Below are positions 16,725-25,439 of a DNA stretch of 64,000 nt, piece after piece. The position numbers and the translations under genes are program-made. The notes beneath the pieces were generated by a model that saw only the letters and a program-made list of their open reading frames with translations, made no database searches and had not been told where the DNA came from. Each line of letters begins with the position of its first letter. The stretch's first letter is position 1. This DNA comes from Caulobacteraceae bacterium (lineage in GTDB: Bacteria; Pseudomonadota; Alphaproteobacteria; Caulobacterales; Caulobacteraceae). The stretch spans positions 1 through 64,000 of the forward strand of contig JARLIQ010000058.1 in the NCBI GenBank assembly GCA_031291645.1, in the 5' to 3' direction.

Positions 16725-19421
16725 TCAGCCGCTGTTGCGCAGGCCGGCCGACACCCCGTTGATCGACATGTGGATGCCGCGGCGGATGTCGTCGTCGGCC
16801 TCGCCCGCGCGGTGGCGGCGCAACAGCTCGACCTGCAGCACGTTCAGCGGATCGATGTAGGGCAGGCGCAGTCGCACCGACTGGGCCAGGCGCGGATTGT
16901 GCTGCAGCAGGGCGCTCTGGCCGGTGATGGCCAGCACCGCCGCGCGGCTGGCGCGCCACTCCGCCTCGATCCGCGAGAACACCTGCCCCGCCAGGTCCTG
17001 GTCGGCGACCAGTTCGGCGTAGCGCGCGGCGATCGGCAGGCTGGACTTGGCCAGCACCATCTCCAGGTTCGAGACCACCGAGCGGAAGAAGGGCGAGGCG
17101 CCGTGCAGCCGGGTCAGGGCCTCGATCCGCGCCGGTCCGGCCCCGGTGGTGGCCGAGCCGAAGCCGTACCAGCCCGGCAGCATCACCCGCGACTGCGACC
17201 AGGAGAACACCCAGGGGATGGCCCGCAGGTCCGCGATGCGGCTGGACGCCGTGCGCGAGGCGGGGCGCGAGCCGATCTTCAGGTCGGCGATCTCGGTCAC
17301 CGGCGTCGACTGGCGGAAATAGTCCTCGAAGCCCGGGGTTTCGTAGACCAGGTCGGTGTAGGCGGCGCGCGCCTCCTCGCTCATCGCCGCCAGCTCGGCG
17401 GCGAAGGCGCCGTCCGCCGCGTCCGGCTCATGCTCCAGGTCGGCCATCAGGGCGGCGGCCGCGATGGTCTCCAGGCTCATCAGCCCGCCTTGCGGGTGGC
17501 CGTACTTGGACGAGACCACCTCGCCCTGTTCGGTGATCCGGATGCCGCGCCGCACCGCGCCCGCCGGCAGGGCCTGGATCGCCTCGAAGCTGGAGCCGCC
17601 GCCGCGCCCCACGGCCCCGCCGCGGCCGTGGAAGAAACGCATGTCGATCCCGCGCGCCGCGCCCAGGGTCAGCAGGCCGTTGATCGCGGTGCGGATCTCC
17701 CAGTTGGAGGTGACGTAGCCGCCGTCCTTGTTGCTGTCGGAATAGCCGATCATCACTTCCTGCAGCCGGCCCTGGCCCTCGACGATGGCGTGGGCGATCG
17801 GCAGGTCGAAATAGGCGGCCATGATCTCGGCGCTGGCGCGCAGGTCCTCGATGGTCTCGAACAGCGGGATGATGCGCAGGGCGCAGGCCGGCGCCTCGCC
17901 GGGCGTGAACAGGCCCGCCTCCTTCAGCAGGATCGCCACCTCCAGCATGTCCGAGACGCTGGCGGCCTTGGAGATCACGTAGTTGGCGATCGCGCCGGGG
18001 CCGTACAGCCGGCGCAGCCGCGCGGCGGCGTCGACGATGTCCAGTTCGCTGGCCGTCTCGTCGGCGTAGTCGCGGTAGGGCGAGCGCAGCAGGCGCGGGC
18101 TCTTCAGCTCGTCGACCAAGAGCGCGATCCGCCGCGCCTCGGGCAGGGCGCGGTAGTCGGCGACCACGTCGGCCTTGGCCAGCAGTTCGGCTACCACCCG
18201 CTCATGCACGTCGGAGTTCTGGCGCAGGTCGACCACCGCCAGGTGGAAGCCGAAGCTGTCCACCGCCTCGCGCACGTCCAACAGCCTGCCCTGGGCCAGG
18301 TCGCCGGCCTGGTTCTGGGCCAGCGAGCGGGCCACGACGGCCAGGTCGGCCGACAGTTCGGCGGGCGTCGCATAGGCCGGCGCCTCGACGCTGGCCGCCC
18401 GGCTCGGGCCTTGGCCCAGGATCGCCGTGCGCGTCGCCGCCAGCCGGGCGTAGCAGCCGACCAGCGCGCGCCGGTAGGGCTCGTCCGAGCGTTGCGGGTT
18501 GGGGTCGTGGCCGGACGTGGCCAGCGCCACCAGTTCGTCGCTCACCCCGGTGAACTCGTCCGACAGCGACAGCTCCGCGCCCAGGGCGTGCAGCTGGCGC
18601 AGCAGCCAGTCGATCACCACCTCGCCCTGGCGCGTCAGGGCGTAGTCGAGGGTCTGGGCCCCGACGAAGGGATTGCCGTCGCGGTCGCCGCCGACCCAGG
18701 AGCCGACCTGGAAGCAGGCCGGCAGCGGACCTTCGACCCCGAACAGCTTGGCCAGCCGCCGCTTCAGCGCCGGGATCTCGGGCAGGAAGGTCAATTCGAA
18801 GATCGAGGCGGCGTTGTCGATCTCGTCGCTGACGTTGATCCGCACCGACCGCAGCATGCGGGTCTGCCACAGGGTGCGGATCTCGCGCTTCAGCGCGGTC
18901 TCGATCTGCACCGCCCGGGCTTTGGTCGCCCCGGCCGAGCCGTCGAGCAGGGCGGCGATGGCGGTCTCGCGGTCGAGGATGCTCTTGCGCCGCACCTCGG
19001 TCGGGTGGGCGGTGATCACCGGGGTCACCACCGCCTCCTCCAGGAACCGGCGCGCCTCGGGCGAGGCGGTGTCGGCGGTCAGCCGCTCGAGCGCGCTCGG
19101 CGCGTCCGCCGCCTCGGTCCGCAACAGGTAGTCGTCGGCGATGTTGGCCAGCTGCGAGAAGATGGCGAAGCCGCGGATGAACAGCAGCATGTCGCTCAGC
19201 GACATGCCCATCAGGATCTCGCCCAGCGCCGCATCGCGCTCGCCGCGCCGGTGCTCGCCCACCGAGCGGGCGCGGATGTCCTCGATCAGGTCGAAGGTCG
19301 CCTGGCCCTGCTGCTCGCGGATCACGTCGCCGAGCAGCCGGCCCAGCAGCCGCACCACGGCGCGGCTGGAGACCGCCGCGCCGTCCGCCCCGATCCGATC
19401 GGTCCGCACCTTCAGGTCCAT
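16725..19421 (-). CDS. ppc: Phosphoenolpyruvate carboxylase
   Basis: The 898-residue enzyme converts PEP and bicarbonate to oxaloacetate, replenishing the TCA cycle. Signature 1 (VITAHPTEVRRKS) contains the catalytic His139, equivalent to E. coli His138. Signature 2 (MIGYSDSNKDGGY) contains the catalytic Lys region. FHGRGGAVGRGGG forms the mobile loop. The C-terminus ends in the conserved INGVSAGLRNSG, whose terminal residues are needed for activity. Length agrees with the bacterial family. The nearest gene upstream on this strand is bufC, 168 bp away; there is no functional link to it. Confidence 0.97.
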   Translation of the reverse strand: MDLKVRTDRIGADGAAVSSRAVVRLLGRLLGDVIREQQGQATFDLIEDIRARSVGEHRRGERDAALGEILMGMSLSDMLLFIRGFAIFSQLANIADDYLLRTEAADAPSALERLTADTASPEARRFLEEAVVTPVITAHPTEVRRKSILDRETAIAALLDGSAGATKARAVQIETALKREIRTLWQTRMLRSVRINVSDEIDNAASIFELTFLPEIPALKRRLAKLFGVEGPLPACFQVGSWVGGDRDGNPFVGAQTLDYALTRQGEVVIDWLLRQLHALGAELSLSDEFTGVSDELVALATSGHDPNPQRSDEPYRRALVGCYARLAATRTAILGQGPSRAASVEAPAYATPAELSADLAVVARSLAQNQAGDLAQGRLLDVREAVDSFGFHLAVVDLRQNSDVHERVVAELLAKADVVADYRALPEARRIALLVDELKSPRLLRSPYRDYADETASELDIVDAAARLRRLYGPGAIANYVISKAASVSDMLEVAILLKEAGLFTPGEAPACALRIIPLFETIEDLRASAEIMAAYFDLPIAHAIVEGQGRLQEVMIGYSDSNKDGGYVTSNWEIRTAINGLLTLGAARGIDMRFFHGRGGAVGRGGGSSFEAIQALPAGAVRRGIRITEQGEVVSSKYGHPQGGLMSLETIAAAALMADLEHEPDAADGAFAAELAAMSEEARAAYTDLVYETPGFEDYFRQSTPVTEIADLKIGSRPASRTASSRIADLRAIPWVFSWSQSRVMLPGWYGFGSATTGAGPARIEALTRLHGASPFFRSVVSNLEMVLAKSSLPIAARYAELVADQDLAGQVFSRIEAEWRASRAAVLAITGQSALLQHNPRLAQSVRLRLPYIDPLNVLQVELLRRHRAGEADDDIRRGIHMSINGVSAGLRNSG

Positions 19422-19434
19422 GTGCGTCTGCCTT

Positions 19435-19468
19435 CGCGAGGGGATGACGATACGTCACCCCTACCGCG
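19435..19468. promoter_or_regulatory. Palindromic structure upstream of ppc
   Basis: Nested arms CGCG, GGGG and TGAC pair with GTCA, CCCC and CGCG with one bulged base, 14 bp before the ppc start. It would form a hairpin in the ppc leader, or an operator. No regulator is known from this sequence. Confidence 0.3.
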
Positions 19469-19589
19469 AACAGGCCGCCGCTGCATGTTCAAATTGCTGC
19501 GCTGCGGCATGGGCGCCCAGGATGCGCGCGGATCAGGCGGTCTGCGACGCCCGATCAGGCGAAAACCGGCCGCCGCCGTTCGGACCTGG

Positions 19590-20372
19590 TCACGGCGCAG
19601 GGGGCGCGGAGAAGGCGCCGGCCTCGACCAGGCGCAGGAGCAGGGCGGGCAGGTCGGCGCCCGGATCGGCGGCGAGCGCTGTGTCGGCCGCCTCGCCCAG
19701 GCGCACGCCGCGCGCGCAGGCGTCCAGCAGGCTCCAGCTCGCCCGGTCCAGCACCAGGGCCTCGACCGCGCCGTGTGGGCGAACCAGAAGGACGCCCTCG
19801 GGCCGCGCCGCCAGTTCGATCGCGTCGGGCTCGGCCGCCGGCGGGCGGCACAGCGTCCAGAGCGTCGGGACGGCCAGGGCCTCGAACCAGGCGGTCCGGG
19901 CGCTGGGATGCAGGGGCGGGCGCAGGTCGAACAGGGCCTCGGGCGCGACGGCCGCGGCCTCGGCGGGCGTCCAGGCCGGCGCGTCGGCGGCGACGTGCGC
20001 CTCCAGCCACAGCCGGTCGAGGCGCGCGACGCCGGCCAGGTACGGCAGGTCCGCCGCCGGCTCGAACGCCGCCAGGAAATCCGGGAAATCGCCGCCATAG
20101 TCGATCAGGGCCCGCTCGCGCGGCGGCCGCTCGGCGATGAAGGCGCGGGCGGCGGCCTCGAACCACGCCTCGCCGACCAGACGGCGCACGGTGGGGAAGC
20201 TGGTCGCCAGGGCGTCGATGGTCCCGCGCGCGACGGTGTTGCGGTGGACCGAAAGCCCCGCGGCGGCGGCCTCGGCCTCCAGGCCGAACGGCGCCAGGGC
20301 GGCCGCGTCGCCGGCCAGGGCGGTGGCGAAGGCCTGCTGGAAGCGGCCGAGCTCGGACAGCGGCTCAGGCAT
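19590..20372 (-). CDS. bufC: BufC-type protein (DUF2063 / HvfC family), bufferin maturation partner
   Basis: The 260-residue protein has the DUF2063 N-terminal domain (LGRFQQAFATAL, then GLSVHRNTVARGTIDALATSFPTVRRLVG), which in relatives binds the precursor leader and delivers it to the MNIO enzyme. The C-terminal half is a second all-beta/alpha module. It overlaps bufB by 8 bp and completes a bufA-bufB-bufC operon. Known family members assist formation of modified cysteines in copper-binding bufferins. No bufD (DoxX-like membrane protein) follows; the next gene is ppc. Confidence 0.88.
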   Translation of the reverse strand: MPEPLSELGRFQQAFATALAGDAAALAPFGLEAEAAAAGLSVHRNTVARGTIDALATSFPTVRRLVGEAWFEAAARAFIAERPPRERALIDYGGDFPDFLAAFEPAADLPYLAGVARLDRLWLEAHVAADAPAWTPAEAAAVAPEALFDLRPPLHPSARTAWFEALAVPTLWTLCRPPAAEPDAIELAARPEGVLLVRPHGAVEALVLDRASWSLLDACARGVRLGEAADTALAADPGADLPALLLRLVEAGAFSAPPAP

Positions 20373-21252
20373 CGGCGGCCTCCGGCGCGGCCAGCGCGCG
20401 CAAGAGGCGGTCGGCCTCGTCGCGCTCGGCCATCAGCTCGCCGAAGGCGGGGATCGCTTCGTCGCGCTCGATCAGGACGGGGCGCGGGCCGATCCGCTCG
20501 ATCAGCCGCCGATAGAGCCGCCAGACCGGCTCGGCCACCGGGGCGGCGTGGGTGTCGATCAGCAGCGCCTGGCCGTAGCGGGCGTCGGGGGTGTGGCCGG
20601 CCAGGTGGATTTCGCCGATCGCCGCGGCCGGCAGGGCGTCCAGATAGGCGCCGGCGTCGTAGCCGAGGTTGTTGGCGCTCACATAGGCGTTGTTGACGTC
20701 GACCAGCAGGCCGCAGCCCGTGCGGCGGACCAGTTCGGCCAGGAAGTCGGTCTCGGCGAAATCGTGTCCGGGCAGGTCGAGGTAGAGTGAGGGGTTCTCC
20801 ACCAGGATCGCCCGGCCGAGCGCGTCCTGGGTGCGGCCGACGTTGGCCGCGATTCGCTCCAGGGCGGCGCGGGTGCGCGGGAAGGGCAGCAGGTCCGGCC
20901 GGTAGGTCCCGTCCCAGGCAGACCAGGCCAGGTGCTCGGAGACCAGCGCCGGCTCGAACCGGTCGACCAGGGCCTTCAGCCGGGACAGGTGCCCCGGATC
21001 GGGATCGGCATCGGCCGCCAGCGACAGGGCCACCCCGTGCAGCGACAGCGGCCAGCGCTGGCGGATCACCTCCAGCCAGGCCAGGCGCGGCCCGCCGGCG
21101 ACCATGTAGTTCTCCGGATGCGCCTCGAACCACAGGCCCTCGGCGTCGGTGGCCGCGGCCTCGGCGTAGTGCTGGGCCTTCAGGCCCAGGCCCGCCGTCA
21201 TCAGGCCCGCCGTCATCGGGCCAGCCGTCCTGGGCGCAGGCGTCGCACGCAT
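20365..21252 (-). CDS. bufB: BufB-type multinuclear non-heme iron oxidase (MNIO, DUF692)
   Basis: The protein has 295 residues with a TIM-barrel DUF692 fold. Candidate iron ligands are spread as in the family: SLHGVAL, VSEHLAW, VENPSLYL, LLVDVNNAYVSANN, IGEIHLAGH and LIDTHAAP. MNIOs use a di/tri-iron centre and O2 to modify Cys residues of ribosomal peptides. In bufferins they form thiooxazoles that chelate copper. The start at 21252 is set by length and by the 17-bp gap to bufA; internal ATGs 13 and 18 codons later are possible. Its substrate is almost certainly the 90-residue BufA encoded just upstream. Confidence 0.9.
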   Translation of the reverse strand: MRATPAPRTAGPMTAGLMTAGLGLKAQHYAEAAATDAEGLWFEAHPENYMVAGGPRLAWLEVIRQRWPLSLHGVALSLAADADPDPGHLSRLKALVDRFEPALVSEHLAWSAWDGTYRPDLLPFPRTRAALERIAANVGRTQDALGRAILVENPSLYLDLPGHDFAETDFLAELVRRTGCGLLVDVNNAYVSANNLGYDAGAYLDALPAAAIGEIHLAGHTPDARYGQALLIDTHAAPVAEPVWRLYRRLIERIGPRPVLIERDEAIPAFGELMAERDEADRLLRALAAPEAADA

Positions 21253-21269
21253 CCTCAGGCTCGCGGCGG

Positions 21270-21542
21270 TCAGGCGGAGGTGGGGGTCAGCGATCCGTGG
21301 CCCTTGGGGGTCTGGATGGTCACGCAGGTTCCCTTGGGCACCAGCTTCCACGCGGCGCCCTGGTAGTCGGTCTTGGACGTGCCGGCGCAGGTGGTCCCTG
21401 GGCCCGCCTGGCAGTCGTTGTGGCCGGCGAGGGCGACGCCGTAGCACTTCTCCATCGGTGCGGTCTTCGGTTCGCCGGCGGCGGCGCTGGCGCCGAACGC
21501 GGCGATGGCCGCGGCGGCCAGGACGGTCTTGGCAGGGTTCAT
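21270..21542 (-). CDS. bufA: Bufferin precursor peptide, DUF2282 family (BufA1 type)
   Basis: The 90-residue precursor has a Sec signal peptide (residues 1-22, ending ASAAA) and a Cys-containing core with Cys33, Cys44, Cys52 and Cys73 in the DUF2282 pattern [10 protein letters not shown]...HNDC...TTCAGTS...PKGTC. In Caulobacter bufferins the central cysteines are oxidised to thiooxazoles and the peptide binds copper in the periplasm; by homology the same is expected here. It is the first gene of bufABC. A GTAACC-N16-CGTA promoter lies 53-78 bp upstream on this strand, tying it to the divergent ECF sigma factor. Confidence 0.92.
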   Translation of the reverse strand: MNPAKTVLAAAAIAAFGASAAAGEPKTAPMEKCYGVALAGHNDCQAGPGTTCAGTSKTDYQGAAWKLVPKGTCVTIQTPKGHGSLTPTSA

Positions 21543-21594
21543 CGGGGGACTCCCAAGGTTGAGCGCGGGTGACCGAACCGGTCATGACGCAGAG

Positions 21595-21620
21595 TACGCC
21601 AACCAGGCTTGCCCGGTTAC
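21595..21620 (-). promoter_or_regulatory. Sigma-F-type promoter of bufABC
   Basis: On the minus strand GTAACC (21620-21615) is separated by exactly 16 bp from CGTA (21598-21595). The published Caulobacter SigF consensus is, from memory, GTAACC-N16-CGAA, so only one -10 base differs. It points toward bufA. Confidence 0.8.
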
Positions 21621-21681
21621 ATCGCCGAGGCCAAGTTGTTCGCCGTCCGCTCGCGCACCGGGCATCGTCGGCGCGAGCGCT

Positions 21682-21707
21682 GTAACCGATCGCCGGCGCC
21701 CAGCGAA
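21682..21707 (+). promoter_or_regulatory. Sigma-F-type autoregulatory promoter of the sigF gene
   Basis: GTAACC at 21682-21687, a 16-bp spacer and CGAA at 21704-21707 match the Caulobacter SigF consensus completely. The -10 lies 20 bp before the TTG start. This predicts positive autoregulation. Confidence 0.85.
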
Positions 21708-21727
21708 CTCATCGAGGTGGAGACGGT

Positions 21728-22276
21728 TTGAGCGCGATCGAGGCCGAACTGAAGGACCTGATGGTCCGCGGTCTGGACGGCGACGCGGCGGCCCATCGCC
21801 GGCTGCTGTCGCTGCTCAGCGTGCGACTGCGCGCCTTCTTCCGGCGGCGGCTGGGCGACAACATCGCCGACGTCGAGGATCTGGTGCAGGAGACCTTGAT
21901 GGCGGTCCATACGCGGCGCGCCACCTACGACCGCGCCCAGCCGTTCGAGGCCTGGGTCTACGCCGTGGCGCGCTACAAGCTGATCGACCATTACCGGCGG
22001 GCCAAGGTGCGCGCGACCGTGCCGCTGGAGGCCGCCGGCGCGGTGTTCGCCGACAGCGACGTGGAGGCGGGGACCGCCAGGTCGGACCTCGACCGGCTGC
22101 TATCGACCTTGCCGGCGCGCCAGCAGGCGCTGATCCGCTACGTGAAGATCGAGGGGCTGTCGGTCGCCGAGGCGGCCGAGCGGGCCGGCATGTCGGTCTC
22201 GGCGGTCAAGGTCAGCGTGCACCGGGGCCTGGGCGTCCTGTCCCGCAACCTGCGCGGAGGCGATGGTGCGGACTGA
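21728..22276 (+). CDS. sigF: ECF RNA polymerase sigma factor, SigF type
   Basis: The 182-residue protein has sigma region 2 (DVEDLVQETLMAVHTRRATY, then FEAWVYAVARYKLIDHYRR) and region 4 (LPARQQALIRY, EGLSVAEAAERAGMSVSAVK). It starts at TTG 21728 after GAGGTGGAGA; no ATG fits. It overlaps the nrsF gene by 14 bp, the usual sigma/anti-sigma coupling. In Caulobacter SigF answers metal stress (chromate, cadmium) and controls bufferin operons. The two GTAACC promoters flanking it reproduce that circuit. It is divergent from bufABC. Confidence 0.93.
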   Translation: MSAIEAELKDLMVRGLDGDAAAHRRLLSLLSVRLRAFFRRRLGDNIADVEDLVQETLMAVHTRRATYDRAQPFEAWVYAVARYKLIDHYRRAKVRATVPLEAAGAVFADSDVEAGTARSDLDRLLSTLPARQQALIRYVKIEGLSVAEAAERAGMSVSAVKVSVHRGLGVLSRNLRGGDGAD

Positions 22277-22907
22277 GGACCTGATCGACGCCCTGGCGAC
22301 GGACGCGCCGGCCGAACCTGCGGACTTCCTGTCCCGGCGGGTCGCGCTCGCCGTCGGCGCGGGCGCGCTGGTCGCCTTCGCCATCCTGATGGCGTGGTGG
22401 GGCCTGCGCCATGACCTGGCCCAGGCGGCGCGAAGCGCCTTCTTCTGGATCAAGCTGGGCTACGGCGCCGCCTTCGCCGTGGCCGGTGCGGCGCTGGTCG
22501 ACCGCTACGGCCGGCCGGGCGGGGCGGCGGGATCGCGCTGGATGCTGGTCGCCGCGCCCGTCGTGGTCCTGGCCGCGATCGCGCTGGCCGTCAGCGTCGG
22601 CGTCGCGCCGGACCAGCTGCGGCGCGACTCGCTGGGCCATTCCTGGAGCGTGTGCGCCCTCCACATCCTGGCGCTGGCGGCGCCGGTGTTCGTCGCGGCG
22701 CTGTGGGCGTTCCGCCGGCTGGCCCCCACGCGCCTGCGGCTGGCGGGCTTCGCGGCGGGGCTGATGGCGGGCGGCGCCGGGGCGGCCGTCTATGGCCTGG
22801 CCTGCACCGAGAACACCGCGCTGTTCGTGCTCAGCTGGTACACCCTCGGCATCGCGGCCTGCGCCGCCGTGGGCGCGCTGCTGGGGCCGCGGCTGTTGCG
22901 CTGGTAG
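22263..22907 (+). CDS. nrsF: Membrane anti-sigma factor NrsF (DUF1109)
   Basis: The 214-residue protein has a short cytosolic N-terminus (residues 1-27) that would bind the sigma factor, followed by six membrane helices (roughly 28-48, 58-76, 90-110, 124-144, 151-171 and 185-207). It carries the conserved Cys residues of the family: one in SWSVCALHI and one in YGLACTEN. In Caulobacter NrsF both Cys are needed to sense the stress and release SigF. Start GTG/ATG choice: ATG 22263 lies inside the sigma gene end, so translation is coupled. Confidence 0.92.
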   Translation: MVRTEDLIDALATDAPAEPADFLSRRVALAVGAGALVAFAILMAWWGLRHDLAQAARSAFFWIKLGYGAAFAVAGAALVDRYGRPGGAAGSRWMLVAAPVVVLAAIALAVSVGVAPDQLRRDSLGHSWSVCALHILALAAPVFVAALWAFRRLAPTRLRLAGFAAGLMAGGAGAAVYGLACTENTALFVLSWYTLGIAACAAVGALLGPRLLRW

Positions 22908-22919
22908 AGCGTGTTAGGC
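22906..22919 (+). repeat. Fragment of an alphaproteobacterial palindromic repeat
   Basis: AGAGCGTGTTAGGC begins at the nrsF stop codon and matches the first 14 bases of the longer repeats at 36364 and 52836 (one or two differences). The rest of the unit is lost where metA ends. Confidence 0.5.
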
Positions 22920-23912
22920 TTGCAGGCGCCGAGCCGGCTCGCCGGTCGTGGCCGCCTTGCCGGCCGCGACCAGTTCCAGCCAGTTGCGGAACAGCATCAC
23001 CGCCTGCGCGCGCCAGGGGCGGGCCGGGCGCATGGCCGTGGCGATCTCGCTGCTCCAGCCGACCAGCCTGGGATCGCGGTCGCTGCGGGCCCGCACCGCC
23101 AGGGCGCGGAACGAGCGCTCGGTCTCGGCGTCGAAATAGCCGTGCGGGCTGTGCGGATACTCGGCCTGCTGGCCGCGCAGGTAGCGGCCGACGTCACGGC
23201 AGTACTCGCGCAGCAGGCTGTCGGCGTCGTACTCGGGATGGCCCTGCAGGAAGACGAACAGGCTCTGGCCGTCGCGCACGAAGACGTCGGCGCCGGCGCG
23301 GGGCGAACGGGTCAGGACCCGATAGCCCCTGGCCTCCAGCTGGGCCGGCGGCAGGGCGTTGCGGCGCGAGTGGGGGATGCGCACCAGGCCGGGCAGGCCC
23401 GCGGTCAACGGCGCCTCGCCGGTCCGCTCGAAGGTGAAGACGCCCGAGCATTTGGACGCCAGCGGCTGGCGGACGATCCCGTCCAGGTGCAGCACCGCGG
23501 CGTGGGCCGCCAGGCACGACCAGACGGCCGAGACGGTGCTGGTCCGCGCCCAGTCCACCAGGGTGGCCAGCGCGCTCCAGTAGGGCTCGTCGCGCAGGTC
23601 GTCCGCGAGCGGCTCGGCGCCGGTGACGATCAGGGCGTCGGTCCCGGCCTGTTTCAGCGCGTCGGTGGTGGCGTAGCGCTCGCGCATGCTCGCGCGGGCC
23701 AGGTCGCCGCGCGGCGTCTCGGGCATGGCGTAGAGGCTGAGGTTGACCTCGAAGTCGTCCCGCGCGGCCTCTTCGACCAGGCTCGCGAACTGCCGCTCCG
23801 TCGCCTGCAGGGCGGCGTCGGGCATGTTGTTGACCAGGGCGATCTCGATCCGCGGGCGCGGGGCGCCGAACGACGGGCGGAGGTCGTTGGCGAGCAGGGT
23901 TCCGTCGGCCAT
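22914..23912 (-). CDS. metA: Homoserine O-acyltransferase (MetA family)
   Basis: The 332-residue enzyme transfers an acyl group from succinyl- or acetyl-CoA to L-homoserine, the first committed step of methionine synthesis. Catalytic residues are visible: Cys133 in WSCLAAHAA, and His225 and Glu227 in LQGHPEY, matching E. coli Cys142, His235 and Glu237 in order and spacing. LVNNMPDAALQATERQF is the family's N-terminal signature. The acyl-donor preference cannot be settled; the O-acetylhomoserine-type enzyme next to it (metY) fits acetyl or succinyl. It follows metY on the same strand with an 8-bp gap. Confidence 0.93.
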   Translation of the reverse strand: MADGTLLANDLRPSFGAPRPRIEIALVNNMPDAALQATERQFASLVEEAARDDFEVNLSLYAMPETPRGDLARASMRERYATTDALKQAGTDALIVTGAEPLADDLRDEPYWSALATLVDWARTSTVSAVWSCLAAHAAVLHLDGIVRQPLASKCSGVFTFERTGEAPLTAGLPGLVRIPHSRRNALPPAQLEARGYRVLTRSPRAGADVFVRDGQSLFVFLQGHPEYDADSLLREYCRDVGRYLRGQQAEYPHSPHGYFDAETERSFRALAVRARSDRDPRLVGWSSEIATAMRPARPWRAQAVMLFRNWLELVAAGKAATTGEPARRLQA

Positions 23913-23920
23913 GGCTGCGC

Positions 23921-25261
23921 CTACAGGCTTTCGGCCGGCGCCGGGATCGGGCCCGGCGCGGGTCGGGTTGAGCTTTGCGGGGCCGGGGTCCGGGCCGCGG
24001 CCAGCGCCTGGTCCAGGTCCTCGACGATGTCGTCGATGTGCTCGATGCCGATGCTGAGCCGGATCATCTCCGGCCTGACCCCGGCCCGGGCCTGGTCGGC
24101 GGCGGACATCTGGCGGTGGGTGGTCGAGGCCGGATGGCAGGCCAGCGACTTGGCGTCGCCGATGTTGACCAGCCGCTTGATCAGCTTCAGCCGGTCGTAG
24201 AAGTCGCGCCCCGCCTCCAGCCCGCCCTTGATGCCGAAGGTCAGCAGGGACGAGCCCTGGCCGCCCAGGTATTTCCTGGCGAGGTCGTGGTAGGGGCTGT
24301 CGGCGAAGCCGGCGTAGCTGACCCAGTCGACGCGCGGGTCGGCGCGGAGGAATTCGGCGACCTTGCGGCCGTTCTCCACGTGCCGCTCCATGCGCAGCGC
24401 CACGGTCTCGATCCCCTGCAGCAGCAGGAAGGCGCTCATCGGCGCCAGCACCGCGCCGGTGGTGCGCTGGTAGACGCTGCGGGCGCGGGCGACGAAGGCC
24501 TCGGGCCCGAAGTGATCGGCGTAGACCAGGCCGTGGTACGAGGCGTCCGGCTGGTTGAAGGTCGGGAACCGCTCGGCGTGCGCCGCCCAGGGGAAGCGCC
24601 CGCTGTCCACGATCGCCCCGCCCATCGCCACGCCGTGGCCGCCGAGGAACTTGGTCAGCGAGTGGACCACGATGTCGGCGCCGTGCTCGAACGGGCGCAT
24701 CAGGATCGGGGTGGCGACGGTGTTGTCCACGATCAGCGGCACGCCCGCGGCGTGGGCGACCTCGGCGATCGCCTCGATGTCGCAGATGTTGCCGGCCGGA
24801 TTGCCGATGCTTTCGCAGAACACCGCGCGGGTGTCCTCGTCGATCAGCCGGGCGATGGCCTCGGCCTTGTCGCTCTCGGCGAAGCGGCCCTGGATTCCCT
24901 GGCGCGGCAGGATGCTGGACAGGAGGGTGTGGCTCGTCCCGTAGAGCTGCGGGACCGAGACGATGTTGCCGCCGATGTCGGCCACGTTGAGGAAGGCGTA
25001 GTAGAGCGCCGCCTGGCCCGAGGCGACGGCCAGGGCCGCGACCCCGCCCTCCAGCTCGGCGAGGCGCTGTTCCAAGACGGCGGTGGTCGGGTTGCTGATC
25101 CGGCTGTAGCGGAAGCCCTCGACCTCCAGGTCGAACAGGGCCGCGCCGTGGGCGGCGCTGTCGAAGGCGTAGGCCGCGGTCTGGTAGATCGGCACCGCGA
25201 CCGCCTTGGTCGCCGGGTCGGCGTCGAAGCCGCTGTGGATGGCGATGGTCTCGCGCCGCAT
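23921..25261 (-). CDS. metY: O-acetylhomoserine (thiol)-lyase / O-succinylhomoserine sulfhydrylase, PLP-dependent
   Basis: The 446-residue Cys/Met metabolism PLP enzyme makes homocysteine from an O-acylhomoserine and sulfide. The PLP lysine is Lys204 in HSLTKFLGGHG; YSRISNPTTAVLEQRLAELE and ASGQAALYY are family signatures. The start at 25261 follows GGAGAG at a good distance; the longer frame upstream lacks family similarity. metY-metA forms an operon. I looked for a SAM-II-type riboswitch in the 178-bp region upstream and saw none. The Pro-rich C-terminal tail (last ~20 residues) is extra relative to the family. Confidence 0.93.
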   Translation of the reverse strand: MRRETIAIHSGFDADPATKAVAVPIYQTAAYAFDSAAHGAALFDLEVEGFRYSRISNPTTAVLEQRLAELEGGVAALAVASGQAALYYAFLNVADIGGNIVSVPQLYGTSHTLLSSILPRQGIQGRFAESDKAEAIARLIDEDTRAVFCESIGNPAGNICDIEAIAEVAHAAGVPLIVDNTVATPILMRPFEHGADIVVHSLTKFLGGHGVAMGGAIVDSGRFPWAAHAERFPTFNQPDASYHGLVYADHFGPEAFVARARSVYQRTTGAVLAPMSAFLLLQGIETVALRMERHVENGRKVAEFLRADPRVDWVSYAGFADSPYHDLARKYLGGQGSSLLTFGIKGGLEAGRDFYDRLKLIKRLVNIGDAKSLACHPASTTHRQMSAADQARAGVRPEMIRLSIGIEHIDDIVEDLDQALAAARTPAPQSSTRPAPGPIPAPAESL

Positions 25262-25439
25262 GGTCCGCTCTCCAGACGCCCCGTCCGAGCCGGTCTCATT
25301 TTGGCGCAGGACGGCGTGACGGGCCCCGCGTTGCACGGACCATGCCGGGCCTGGCGGCCGCCGGGTGCTGGCCTGGGGATTGCAGCCAAAGGCTCATCGC
25401 CGTCCCGAAACGGGTCGCCGCCCAGCCAAAGAGCCGTCC

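Noticed and set aside
19539..19564. Two GATCAGGCG direct copies between ppc and bufC
   Set aside because: Only two copies of a 9-mer in a GC-rich gap, with no relation to a promoter; likely chance.
16770..20696. 1308-codon open frame antisense to ppc and bufC
   Set aside because: PEP carboxylase on the other strand has its signatures and exact length; the antisense product is repetitive in Gly, Arg, Gln and Asp with no domain.
25262..25439. SAM riboswitch upstream of metY
   Set aside because: I looked for a SAM-II-like core on the minus strand and found no matching conserved bases; a covariance-model search would settle it.
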